Source: Treponema maltophilum ATCC 51939
GTDB lineage: Bacteria; Spirochaetota; Spirochaetia; Treponematales; Treponemataceae
DNA: 64,000 nt
NCBI RefSeq assembly: GCF_000413055.1
Contig: NZ_KE332518.1
Coordinates: forward strand, 1,427,583-1,491,582
Direction: 5' to 3'
Shown: positions 47,329 through 55,154 of the stretch, one piece after another
How the letters are laid out: every line of letters begins with the position of its first letter
How positions within the stretch are numbered: the first letter of the stretch is position 1
Made by a program: the position numbers and the translations under genes
The notes under the pieces: generated by a model
Databases searched by the model: none
The model's input: the letters and a program-made list of their open reading frames with translations, nothing else
What the model was told of the DNA's origin: nothing

Positions 47329-48140
47329 ACCGGTGCTTCCTCGGCGTGTTTTACGATTTTTATTTGATTAACCCGATGGCCGTCCATATCCTGAACGATA
47401 AAATCGTAATTGTTCCACGACGCTTTTTCGTATTTTACGGGAATTTTACCGAAAAGGTCGAACACAAAACCGCCCAATGTATCGAATTCTTCATTCGGAA
47501 AAACCGAACCGATGCTTTCGTTCAAATCGTCCAAATTGATACGCGCATCGCACAGCCACACGTTTTCGCCCAGCTGCAAAATATCTTCGCATTCGTTGTC
47601 GAATTCATCCTGAATATCGCCGACGATTTCCTCGATAATATCTTCCATGCAGACAACGCCGGATATACCGCCGTATTCGTCGATCGCAATCGCTATATGA
47701 ACGTGCCGCCTTTTAAACTCGCGCAGCAAAGAATCGATGCGCTTCGATTCGGGAACAAAAAAAGGCTTGCGAATAATTTTTTCCAAATCGACCGCTTCTT
47801 TTTTTGCGAACGCCATTATCAAGTCTTTTACGTACAATACGCCGACGACATTGTCGATTGAATCCGTGTACACGGGAAAACGCGAGTGTCCGCTTTCGGC
47901 TATTTTTTGCATCAATTCGTCTTCGGGAGTCGTAAGCGATAAAAAGTCCACATCGATACGCGGAATCATAACTTCTTTTACCGAGGTTTCGGCAAGCTCT
48001 TCGATACCGCGTATCATATCGCGTTTTTCTTCGTTCAGAAGTTCCTGCTGTTCCTGATCTTCGTTTGCGCCCTTATCGGTTTGATGCGAAATATCGGACG
48101 CGTCGTCCTTTTTTTTAAATAATCGTTCCAATAAAGCCAT
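47325..48140 (-). CDS. tlyC: CorC/HlyC (TlyC) family CBS-domain protein
   Basis: 271 residues. Two CBS repeats (about 60-185; VKEVMIPRIDVDFLS, VGVLYVKDLI, HIAIAIDEYGGISGVV) precede the CorC_HlyC transporter-associated domain (VWLCDARINLDDLNESIG). No membrane domain. The spirochaete 'hemolysin C' name is historical; CorC-type proteins are linked to magnesium and cobalt efflux. ATG 48140 follows GAGG. It begins 1 nt after the ybeY stop codon. Confidence 0.88.
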   Translation of the reverse strand: MALLERLFKKKDDASDISHQTDKGANEDQEQQELLNEEKRDMIRGIEELAETSVKEVMIPRIDVDFLSLTTPEDELMQKIAESGHSRFPVYTDSIDNVVGVLYVKDLIMAFAKKEAVDLEKIIRKPFFVPESKRIDSLLREFKRRHVHIAIAIDEYGGISGVVCMEDIIEEIVGDIQDEFDNECEDILQLGENVWLCDARINLDDLNESIGSVFPNEEFDTLGGFVFDLFGKIPVKYEKASWNNYDFIVQDMDGHRVNQIKIVKHAEEAPV

Positions 48141-48141
48141 T

Positions 48142-48621
48142 TCAGTTTTCCTCAATAATGCTGAAGGAAGCAAAGTCCGCCAGCAGCCTTTCCTGCAAAG
48201 AAATCATGTCGCAGTACACGGCGTCTCCTATATGGTTTTCTCCGTGATCCATGCCCTCCAAATGCAGGATACCATGAATCAGCAGGCGTTTCAATTCTTC
48301 GTCGGGAGAAACCTTAAAATCGGCCGCGTTTTTAAAAAGAAAATCGACACTGACCGCTATATCGCCTGCAGCGTACCGACTGTTGCCGTCTTCGTCTTCG
48401 TACACGGTTCCCAGCTCAAAAGACAGGACGTCGGTTGCGCTGTCTTTTCCGCGGAAATCGCGGTTGAGCGCGCGTATTTTGTCGTCGGAACAAAAGAGCA
48501 CGGACAATTCCCAATCGCCGTGATTGCGCTTTTCCAAAACGGCGCTTAAAAAATCCTCGGCGCGCGAAAGCCATGCGGGTTCTTCTATACCTTCAACCGA
48601 AACGAGCAGCTTACTTTTCAT
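48142..48621 (-). CDS. ybeY: rRNA maturation endonuclease YbeY
   Basis: 159 residues. Zinc-binding motif HGILHLEGMDHGENH (three His) and TDVLSFEL identify the UPF0054/YbeY family, involved in 16S 3'-end processing and ribosome quality control. ATG 48621 overlaps the pgpH 3' end by 11 nt; a longer frame upstream is only the other-frame reading of the repetitive pgpH tail. Confidence 0.93.
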   Translation of the reverse strand: MKSKLLVSVEGIEEPAWLSRAEDFLSAVLEKRNHGDWELSVLFCSDDKIRALNRDFRGKDSATDVLSFELGTVYEDEDGNSRYAAGDIAVSVDFLFKNAADFKVSPDEELKRLLIHGILHLEGMDHGENHIGDAVYCDMISLQERLLADFASFSIIEEN

Positions 48622-50365
48622 TTTTCTTGTCACTTTGTGCAGACTTACCGCTCGGTTTTTCGTTTTGCGTGCTCTTGTCGCTTTGTTTTTCGTTTTGTGC
48701 AGTCTTTTCGCTTTGTGCCGTTTTTTCGCCGCTGTCGGGATCTTTTTGGTTCGGGTATTCAATGCGGGAATGATAATAGCCTGCAAGAATGTTTACAAAC
48801 GAACTGCGTATAGTATCCAAATCGGCAAAGGTAAGGTCGGCTTTATCGAGTTGGCCGTCTTCGTATTTTGCCGTAACAAGCTGCCGGATGAATTTCTCAA
48901 GGCGGGGAACCGACGGATTTTCGAGCGTGCGGCACGCAGCCTCGACTGTGTCGGCAAGCATAACGACGGCCGCTTCTTTTGAAGTCGGTGGGGTTCCCCA
49001 ATACGAAAATTCTTCTTCGGAAACCGACGGGTCTTTTTTCTTCGCTTCGTTGTAAAAGTATGCGATAAGGCCGTTGCCGTGGTGCTGGGCGATGATGTCG
49101 ATAACCGGCTGCGGAAAATGCATTTGGTGCGCCCGTTCGACCCCTTTTTTTACGTGGTTGCGGATTATCGACACGGAAAGGCGCGGATTTATGTCGTTGT
49201 GTTTATTGCCTTCTTTTTGGTTTTCGACAAAATATTCGGGTTGTTCGAGTTTTCCCGCATCGTGATAATACGCGCCGACGCGCGCCAAAAGTCCGTTTGC
49301 GCCGATCGCCGTACACGCGTTTTCCGCCAGAGTTGCAACGAGCATGGAATGGTTGTAAGTTCCGGGCGCCGCCAAAAGCATACGTTTCATAAGCGGATTG
49401 TTCAAATCGGACAAATCCATCAGGCGGAACACCGACGCCGTATTCAGCAAAAGTTCCAGAGGCGTCAATAAGGCGAGTGCCAAAATACCCGACAAAAATC
49501 CGTTAAAGGCGACGGCAAGTCCGTTCAGCGCAAAAACGCCTTTGTCGTAAATAATTTCGAGCGTAAATAAAAACACCCAGTTCAGCAAACTCAGCAGTAC
49601 CGAAGCGAAAATCAAATTGATGCGCTTGTCCAATTTACGCACAATCCGCGCCGCCGACAATGACGAGCACAGTACAAAAAGCGCGGGAACGGTATTGAAC
49701 GCCGCACCGTAGAGCACGGCAAAAAACAATAAAAACGAAAAATATACGGCAAGGCGCTCTTCGAACAGCATGGCGGTCAGCATAACGAACAGCGATGCCG
49801 GAATCACAAACGGGAGCGTAAACGGATCGGAAAACGAGGGAACCTTTCGTGCAAAGACGACCGCGGCGTATACGATTACGAACATGACGCCTAAAAAGAC
49901 GGCTTCTTTAAGCTCAAGAGCGCGCTTTAAAAATGCGGGCGAAAACAAAAAAAACATAAGTGCGCTTAAAAGCATAAAATACAAAAAGGCGTTCCCCAAA
50001 GCGCGGCTGTCGATATAGCCGGGAGATTCGGCCATTTTTTTTAACTTATCGTAGCGCTCCTGCGTGATCGGAAAACCTTTTTTTATAACTTCTTCGCCCT
50101 TTTGCACTTCAACCGGATTCAATTCGGTCGGCGCGTAGGATTTTTTCGCCACGACGGTGCGGTCGGATATTTGATCGACTTGGTATTCGGAAAGCGAAAA
50201 TGCAAAAAACGTTTCGGATGTCGCGACGTCGAAAAACGAAACCGCAATCAGCGAGCAAAATACCGCAAAGAATACAATCAAAAAAGAATAGTTCGTTTTT
50301 AAAAACAGCCTTACACGTGTGCCGATTTTTTCGCCGGAAGTTCCGGCATTATTCGTATTTTTCAT
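48611..50365 (-). CDS. PgpH-like 7TM HD-domain phosphodiesterase
   Basis: 584 residues. One N-terminal helix, an extracytoplasmic segment shortened compared with PgpH (about 55-125), six to seven membrane helices (about 125-330), then an HD domain with YNHSMLVATLAENACTAIG, YYHDAGKLEQPEYF and AQHHGNGLIAYFY. PgpH proteins hydrolyse cyclic di-AMP. The last 45 residues are a repetitive Lys/Gln/Ser/Glu tail (SEKTAQNEK, SDKSTQNEK, SGKSAQSDK). Overlaps phoH by 17 nt. The phoH-pgpH-ybeY order is the standard one. Confidence 0.87.
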   Translation of the reverse strand: MKNTNNAGTSGEKIGTRVRLFLKTNYSFLIVFFAVFCSLIAVSFFDVATSETFFAFSLSEYQVDQISDRTVVAKKSYAPTELNPVEVQKGEEVIKKGFPITQERYDKLKKMAESPGYIDSRALGNAFLYFMLLSALMFFLFSPAFLKRALELKEAVFLGVMFVIVYAAVVFARKVPSFSDPFTLPFVIPASLFVMLTAMLFEERLAVYFSFLLFFAVLYGAAFNTVPALFVLCSSLSAARIVRKLDKRINLIFASVLLSLLNWVFLFTLEIIYDKGVFALNGLAVAFNGFLSGILALALLTPLELLLNTASVFRLMDLSDLNNPLMKRMLLAAPGTYNHSMLVATLAENACTAIGANGLLARVGAYYHDAGKLEQPEYFVENQKEGNKHNDINPRLSVSIIRNHVKKGVERAHQMHFPQPVIDIIAQHHGNGLIAYFYNEAKKKDPSVSEEEFSYWGTPPTSKEAAVVMLADTVEAACRTLENPSVPRLEKFIRQLVTAKYEDGQLDKADLTFADLDTIRSSFVNILAGYYHSRIEYPNQKDPDSGEKTAQSEKTAQNEKQSDKSTQNEKPSGKSAQSDKKNEK

Positions 50366-51323
50366 AAGCTTGTATAATCTTTTTTACGAGCGCGTTGCGC
50401 ACGACATCGGAGGCTTCGGTTTGAATAATGCGTATGCCGTCGATATTTTTCAGAATTTCGACCGCATGCACCAAACCCGATTGTGTGTGCTTCGGCAAAT
50501 CTATTTGAGTTATATCGCCGGTAATAAAAACCTTCGATCCTTCGCCCATTCGCGTTAAAAACATTTTCATTTGCCGGCACGTCGTATTTTGCGCCTCGTC
50601 CAAAATGACGACCGCATCCGACAGCGTTCTGCCCCGCATATAGGCAAGCGGCGCGATTTCGATAACGCCCGCTTCAATGAATTTTCGCACCACGTCTTTT
50701 GAAATAAAAGATTCCATCGCATCGTACAGGGGCCGCAGGTACGGACTTATCTTTTGTTCCAAATCGCCGGGAAGATAGCCCAAACTTTCACCGGCTTCCA
50801 CAACGGGACGAGTTAAAATAATTTTCGATTTTTTGCGCGATAAAAGCAAATTAAGCGCTTCGGCAACCATGATGTAGGTTTTGCCCGAACCGGCAGGTCC
50901 CAAACAAAACACCATATCGGCGCTGCGCATTGCGTTCACCAGTTCGGCCTGATTTTTGCTTTTCGGATATACGCGATGCACCGTGCCGGGAACCGAAATG
51001 CTCGTGCGCACAAAAAAATCGTGCATATCTCGGGCCGAAAGAGAAGAATCCGCCGAGTCCGCCGGAGATACGTTCAAAATGGAGTAAACCATTTGGTCGT
51101 CGGCTTCGTTTCCGTTCGCGACTTCATCGACAATGCGGTCGATAATATATTTAAAACGGCGGTGCACGTCCGGATCCGTTTCGGAAACCGACAATTCGTT
51201 GCCCCTCGTAAAAACGGGAACGCCCAAATGTTCTTCTATGAGTCGTAAATTGCAGTCGTTCGTGCCGCACAAGCGCGATAACACATCGGTGTCCGGAACG
51301 ACAATCGTAAATGCAGATTCCAC
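50349..51323 (-). CDS. PhoH-family ATPase/RNA-associated protein
   Basis: 324 residues. N-terminal small domain (about 1-105), then P-loop CLGPAGSGKTYIMVAEALN, GESLGYLPGDLEQKI, Walker B VILDEAQNTT, and SGLVHAVEIL near the end. Usually linked functionally with YbeY. Start is GTG 51323, 7 nt after the -10 box and without a ribosome-binding site, so the mRNA is probably leaderless. Confidence 0.9.
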   Translation of the reverse strand: MESAFTIVVPDTDVLSRLCGTNDCNLRLIEEHLGVPVFTRGNELSVSETDPDVHRRFKYIIDRIVDEVANGNEADDQMVYSILNVSPADSADSSLSARDMHDFFVRTSISVPGTVHRVYPKSKNQAELVNAMRSADMVFCLGPAGSGKTYIMVAEALNLLLSRKKSKIILTRPVVEAGESLGYLPGDLEQKISPYLRPLYDAMESFISKDVVRKFIEAGVIEIAPLAYMRGRTLSDAVVILDEAQNTTCRQMKMFLTRMGEGSKVFITGDITQIDLPKHTQSGLVHAVEILKNIDGIRIIQTEASDVVRNALVKKIIQAYEKYE

Positions 51324-51330
51324 TGTATAA

Positions 51331-51360
51331 ATAGTAACCTTAATATGCGTATTCAGTCAA
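51331..51360 (-). promoter_or_regulatory. phoH promoter predicting a leaderless mRNA
   Basis: TTGACT (51360-51355), 18-nt spacer, TACTAT (51336-51331), 7 nt to GTG 51323. Confidence 0.5.
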
Positions 51361-51405
51361 GAGATATCTGAATAAGGGAATGTCCGTCGCCGGCAACAAA
51401 ACGAA

Positions 51406-52272
51406 TTATAAATTTTCCACTTCTTCTTTGGAAAGGCCGGTCATTTCACAAATTTCGGCAATGGAGTAATTATGCGTACGCATCAGCTTTGCCGTTTCGA
51501 GTGCTTTGCGATGAGACCCTTTTTCTTCACCTTCGGCAAAGGCTGTTTCGCGTTCTTCTTCTCTTTGCACTGCAATATCGGTATCGTAATCATATTCGGC
51601 TATCAACATGTTCATAACCTCCCGTGATTTTCGCTCTAAGTAGTCTTTCAAAATATCGTTTTGTATACACTCTTTGACGGCATTCTTAAAGCCGTTCTTT
51701 CTATCCAGTTTGATATGACGGCGCACGGCTTCTACAAACAGCGTGTATTCTTCAAGCGGCTTACAGCTTTCCAAGAGCTTATTGTCTTTATTGTAATTGA
51801 TGTTTATCACTTTTACAAGCAATTCTAGGCTCGGTTTTGCGGATTTTACCGTAAATGCGTCCGACAGCCTCAGTTCCGCCTGGGAGGGGTATTTTTCTTC
51901 TCCGTTGTAAAAGACATAGAATTCGGGTGTCGGAATCTGTTTGAGTTTACGCAAATAGCGGTCGCGCGGGTTTTGGATTTGCTCGTACAGGCGGGCGATA
52001 TATTCCAAAAAGCGCACCGGCATATTGGCATTGACGGTAGATTGGTGTTCTGCCAACACGATGATTTTGTTATCGATAAGGCAGGACACATCATTGCAAA
52101 AACTCATGTACATGACGTTGTCAAGGCGCAAAGGTTTAAGTTCTGCCGAACTGTCCAAATGAGTGCCGTGAAGCGCGTTATATAACGACAAAAAATTCTT
52201 CTTTGCGTCTTTGTCCTCGCCGAATAAATCGACGAACACGGAATCTTTATAGCGGCGGTTATGTTTTGCCAT
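51406..52272 (-). CDS. Rpn/PD-(D/E)XK nuclease family protein
   Basis: 288 residues, Rpn-type (transposase_31-like) protein. It starts with the typical RRYKDSVFVDLFGEDKDAKKNFLSL, and IIVLAEHQSTVNANMPVRFLEYIARLYE carries the E-x-Q nuclease core. The C-terminus has ETAFAEGEEKGSHRKALETA and TGLSKEEVENL. Relatives promote RecA-independent recombination or act in phage defence; they often occur in many copies. ATG follows GGAGG. It opens the accessory pocket after phoH. Confidence 0.85.
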   Translation of the reverse strand: MAKHNRRYKDSVFVDLFGEDKDAKKNFLSLYNALHGTHLDSSAELKPLRLDNVMYMSFCNDVSCLIDNKIIVLAEHQSTVNANMPVRFLEYIARLYEQIQNPRDRYLRKLKQIPTPEFYVFYNGEEKYPSQAELRLSDAFTVKSAKPSLELLVKVININYNKDNKLLESCKPLEEYTLFVEAVRRHIKLDRKNGFKNAVKECIQNDILKDYLERKSREVMNMLIAEYDYDTDIAVQREEERETAFAEGEEKGSHRKALETAKLMRTHNYSIAEICEMTGLSKEEVENL

Positions 52273-52432
52273 ACTGCACCTCCGCTTTTATTATAGGCGA
52301 AGACAGTATAAAAATAGGAACAAAAGGGAAAAGTCGCTGAAAAATATACGTCCTGCCCGCTTTCACTCCTTCAAATAGACTCGTTTTCCGTCCCTATGCT
52401 GACGGACACCCCGACATTACCAGTACTCTGCA

Positions 52433-52743
52433 TTAGTGTGAGGTACTCACCCGAGCGATCAAAGGTCCTTTGTACGCCGTATCATATCTATTTATATTTT
52501 TGCTTTACACAGGCAGCCGTAGACGATTTCGCGTATTTACTTTTCGCTATTCACGCAGTTCTTTTACGCCTCGTTGCTCATAAGATGGGGTTTATCATGT
52601 CCCTTAGTGTGAGGTACCTGCCCGAGCGGGCGGACACCTTCGTTCCGCCCGATACGAGATCTTCGATCCGAGCGATACGAGCCTCTCGTATAAGGCGGTA
52701 CGAGCGGTTCGAACAGAGCGGCTCGAAACGCCCGAACGCAGCG
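52433..52743. repeat. Intergenic repeats, no gene seen
   Basis: About 470 bp between the Rpn gene and the LRR gene hold no convincing gene. A 25-28-bp direct repeat (TTAGTGTGAGGTAC, then CCCGAGCG) occurs at 52433 and 52604. A perfect 7-bp-stem hairpin ATACGAG-cct-CTCGTAT lies near 52676-52692, followed by GAGCGG/CGAGCGG motifs. Composition differs from neighbouring genes. Confidence 0.6.
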
Positions 52744-53792
52744 TTAAATCTCAACCGCAAGCCCGCTTGCATTAAACTTATACATCTTCCACTTCTTGTT
52801 ATTTTTAGCATCAGTAAAGCCTGCGGCTAAATCCGGCGGAGCGCTAAAGTTCGTATGATTGCTTTCACCGGTTTGTTCGGTGTAAAGATAACACTTCGCA
52901 CGATCGCCTTCCGCTCGAACCGGTAAATTGTCAAAAAGCGTTTTGAATGCATCTGCGGTAAGCTGATTGTGGTTGCACTGCAGCGTTTTCAAAGCGGTGC
53001 AGCCCTGCACGTTAAGCTCGGCGAGCTGATTTTTGAAACACTCAAGCTCTTGCAATGCGGTTAAGCCTTGCACGTCAAGAGCGGTAAGCTTATTGCCGTA
53101 GCAGCTCAGCCTTTGCAAAGCGGTTAAACCCTGCATGTTAAGAACAGTAAGCCAATTGCCGTTGCAGTTCAGACCTCGCAAAGCGGTTAAGCCCTGCACA
53201 TTAAGTGCAGTAAGCTGATTACGGTTGCACTGCAGAAATTGCAAAGCAGTGCAGCCCTGCACATTAAGTTCGGTCAGTTTATTCAAGTCGCACTGCAGCC
53301 ATTGCAAAGCGTTTAAGCCTTGCACATTAAGTGCGGTAAGCTGATTATACACGCAGTTCAGCCCTTCCAAAGAGGTACAGCCCCGCACGTTAAGAGCGGT
53401 AAGCTGATTGTTCCAGCAGTTCAGCTTGATGATCTTGCCTTTAAAGATAACGACAGCGCCCTTTGCATGCAGTGTAGTTTCGGTGCCGCTTGTAAGCATT
53501 GTTTCGGTACAGCCTTCAACTGTAACGGGGGTACTGCCGGCAGTTGTTACCGTAACTTTGATGTCGAGCTTATCGGGGCTTAAGATAAGCGAGGCGCCGC
53601 CTTCGACAAAGGGAGCTGCGGGCGGTGTTCCCGAACCGCCTCCGCCCGGTGTGCCGCCTCCGCCCGCACTGCCGCCGGAAGGCTATTGCCGCCTGCAGGA
53701 TTTGAACAGCCTGCCGATAAAGCGGCAAGCACAATACCTATAAGCACCGCCGAACAGCAGCGCTTTGTTTTTTGCGTTTGTTTTGTACTCAT
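52744..53792 (-). pseudogene. LRR lipoprotein disrupted by a single-base frameshift
   Basis: Starts MSTKQTQKTKRCCSAVLIG with lipobox LSAGC (Cys 29) after AAGGAG. The frame then breaks near 53681: restoring one C in the run AGC(C)CTTCC joins SNPAGGNS to a Gly-rich linker, a beta domain (SLILSPDKLDIKVTV) and eight 21-residue leucine-rich repeats of the form TALQ-L-CN-NQLTALNVQGL. The C-terminus follows (NNKKWKMYKFNASGLAVEI). Repaired length is 349 residues. In the current frame the lipoprotein ends after 70 residues. The LRR part could only be made from internal starts without the signal peptide. Confidence 0.75.
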
Positions 53793-53827
53793 TCTAAAAT
53801 CTCCTTAAATTAATCGGTATTAAACGA

Positions 53828-53941
53828 TCTACACACAGCCGTGTAAGCTGTCTACACGTATGCGTGTAGGGCGTCTACACACAGCGGTGTAGGATGGCTA
53901 CACGTATGTGTGTATGCATCCTACACGCGGCGGTATAATCC
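53828..53941. repeat. Five tandem palindromic units with 23-nt period
   Basis: Units start at 53828, 53851, 53874, 53898 and 53921. Each contains CTACAC, five variable bases and a complementary GTGTAG-like arm. They lie 36 nt upstream of the LRR lipoprotein start and just after the HU-like gene. No unique spacers, so not CRISPR. A related array is at 62867. Confidence 0.75.
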
Positions 53942-53944
53942 GCT

Positions 53945-54655
53945 TTATGCCGTTACCGTAAGCGGTTTGGCGAACCGTCCCGTTTTTAAGATCTTAATCG
54001 CTTTACCCCCTTCGGCGATTTTGGTGCGCACTTCCGCGTAATAGGTGCCGGCGGCAAGGTCTTGCGGAATGATTGCCATCAGGCGGGCGGGTTTGTTTTC
54101 GGCAATGACCGAACAGCGCACGGCTTCTCCCGTTTCGGGCACAAAGAAGATGCCCTGCGCAGTGTCGTCCGCCTTAAACTTCAAACGCGAGCCGGTCAGT
54201 TGTACGACACCGCCGGCGGTTAAAACGTCGTTCGCGGTGCCCGTAACGATGTCTTTAACTTCGCCTATGTACGGATCGGTGCTCACGGTACCCGTCTTTT
54301 CGCAGCGTACGCGCTCGGCGGCTTTGCGCAAAAGCATGCCTGCGCTCAAGTTCAAATTGACGGTGTGCCGTTTTTTATCGAAGACATCGTTCGCCCCGTT
54401 AAAAACGCCTGCAACGCTCATCGAAGTGTTCATAAGCGGCGTGTTGAGCGCGCTGCCGTCGGCGATGAGTGAGGCACACACTTCGCCGAAGATTTGCAGC
54501 ACGGCTTTTACGTCGGCTTTCGTAAGCGTCGAACCTTTTTGCATCATAAGGTCGATGATTTCGTCAAGCGTGTACGAACGCACATCGGTTACCTGCGCCA
54601 TAAAGTCGTCCGGCGCAGCCGTCAGTAAGTTTTCACGAAGAGCGTACTTTAACAT
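53945..54655 (-). CDS. HU-like domain protein with C-terminal Ig-like domain
   Basis: 236 residues. Residues about 25-125 resemble the HU/IHF-like domain of Bacteroides/Treponema type (DEIIDLMMQKGSTLTKADVK, GVFNGANDVFD, LNLSAGMLLRKA). Residues about 150-236 match the DUF4469-type Ig-like module (GGVVQLTGSRLKFK, GIFFVPETGEAVRCSVI, AGTYYAEVRT). Usually proposed as a DNA-binding protein; the C-terminal domain is of unknown role. ATG 54655 follows AAGGAG, which abuts a long hairpin at 54666-54720. Confidence 0.75.
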   Translation of the reverse strand: MLKYALRENLLTAAPDDFMAQVTDVRSYTLDEIIDLMMQKGSTLTKADVKAVLQIFGEVCASLIADGSALNTPLMNTSMSVAGVFNGANDVFDKKRHTVNLNLSAGMLLRKAAERVRCEKTGTVSTDPYIGEVKDIVTGTANDVLTAGGVVQLTGSRLKFKADDTAQGIFFVPETGEAVRCSVIAENKPARLMAIIPQDLAAGTYYAEVRTKIAEGGKAIKILKTGRFAKPLTVTA

Positions 54656-54665
54656 AGCATTCTCC

Positions 54666-54720
54666 TTTGGGAGGAAGAGAGACACCTTGTTCAGAGCAAG
54701 GTTTCTCTCTTCCTCCCAAA
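54666..54720. promoter_or_regulatory. Long hairpin touching the ribosome-binding site
   Basis: An imperfect 55-bp inverted repeat: 16 bp (TTTGGGAGGAAGAGAG on the mRNA), a 3-nt bulge, 5 bp (CCTTG), 7-nt loop. In the minus-strand mRNA its 3' arm ends in CCCAAA, and the next bases GGAG form the Shine-Dalgarno of the HU-like gene. The stem also contains GGGAGG and GAGG decoys. A translational control element or a palindromic repeat. Confidence 0.6.
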
Positions 54721-54808
54721 CCCTCCTACTCTCTTCCCACACTGAGAACAAGCAACTTTCCTTCGTACATTAAAACAGTGCAGAATAGAACGCGGGCGGT
54801 TTTTATCT

Positions 54809-54847
54809 TTCAGCCATGATAATTCTTCCAAATTATTTGTGGCTGAA
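54809..54847. repeat. Inverted repeat TTCAGCCA/TGGCTGAA
   Basis: 8-bp arms with inner ATAATT/AAATTAT pairing. It lies in the roughly 400-bp gene-free stretch between the HU-like gene and lptD, in which I see no coding sequence. Confidence 0.5.
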
Positions 54848-54938
54848 CCCCGATTTTCAAACCCGAAGAAGAGCAATGCTGCGCAAACGGTTTACCTGTG
54901 TTTTTATGTTCTGTTTACCTCCTTTTGCGACAAAAATA

Positions 54939-54979
54939 AACAAGCGCACGAAGGACGATGTGTCCTTCGTGCGCTTGTT
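54939..54979 (-). terminator. Intrinsic terminator downstream of lptD
   Basis: Perfect 18-bp stem (arm CAAGCGCACGAAGGAC plus flanking pairs) with a 5-nt loop. On the minus strand the 3' arm runs into TTGTTTATTTTT, so it should stop transcription from lptD. Confidence 0.7.
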
Positions 54980-55021
54980 GTGCGAAAGGATTGTATGTTT
55001 GTTTTTAGATACAGTTCGCCC

Positions 55022-55061
55022 GAAGCGGTGAAGCGGTGAAGCGGTGAAGCGGTGAAGCGGT
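55022..55061. repeat. Five tandem copies of octamer GAAGCGGT
   Basis: Exact 8-bp repeat, five copies, between lptD and its terminator. It lies outside coding sequence; a likely variable-number tandem repeat. Confidence 0.9.
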
Positions 55062-55154
55062 GAATTTTGTACGGTACGCCGGTGCGTGTCAAGTACTCTG
55101 TTCATGCGCATACTATAGCATATGCACATAAATTCGGCAAGTTCAAAACCGCAT

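Noticed and set aside
48622-48786. Lys-rich N-terminal extension of YbeY
   Set aside because: It is the other-frame reading of the repetitive pgpH tail; the YbeY family starts at MKSKLLVSV with ATG 48621.
51406-52272. Insertion-sequence transposase
   Set aside because: The protein is Rpn/PD-(D/E)XK type; no terminal inverted repeats or target duplication are visible around it.
52396-52830. Plus-strand 144-residue frame in the intergenic stretch
   Set aside because: It covers the direct repeats and the 3' end of the LRR gene; no start signal or domain.
53828-53941. CRISPR array
   Set aside because: Units are contiguous with no unique spacers of constant length, each unit is itself palindromic and degenerate, and there are no cas genes apart from a distant Cas2-like fold.
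54857-55129. Minus-strand 90-residue frame across the octamer repeat and terminator
   Set aside because: It spans a terminator stem and tandem repeats, has no ribosome-binding site and reads as low-complexity SPLHRFTA repeats.
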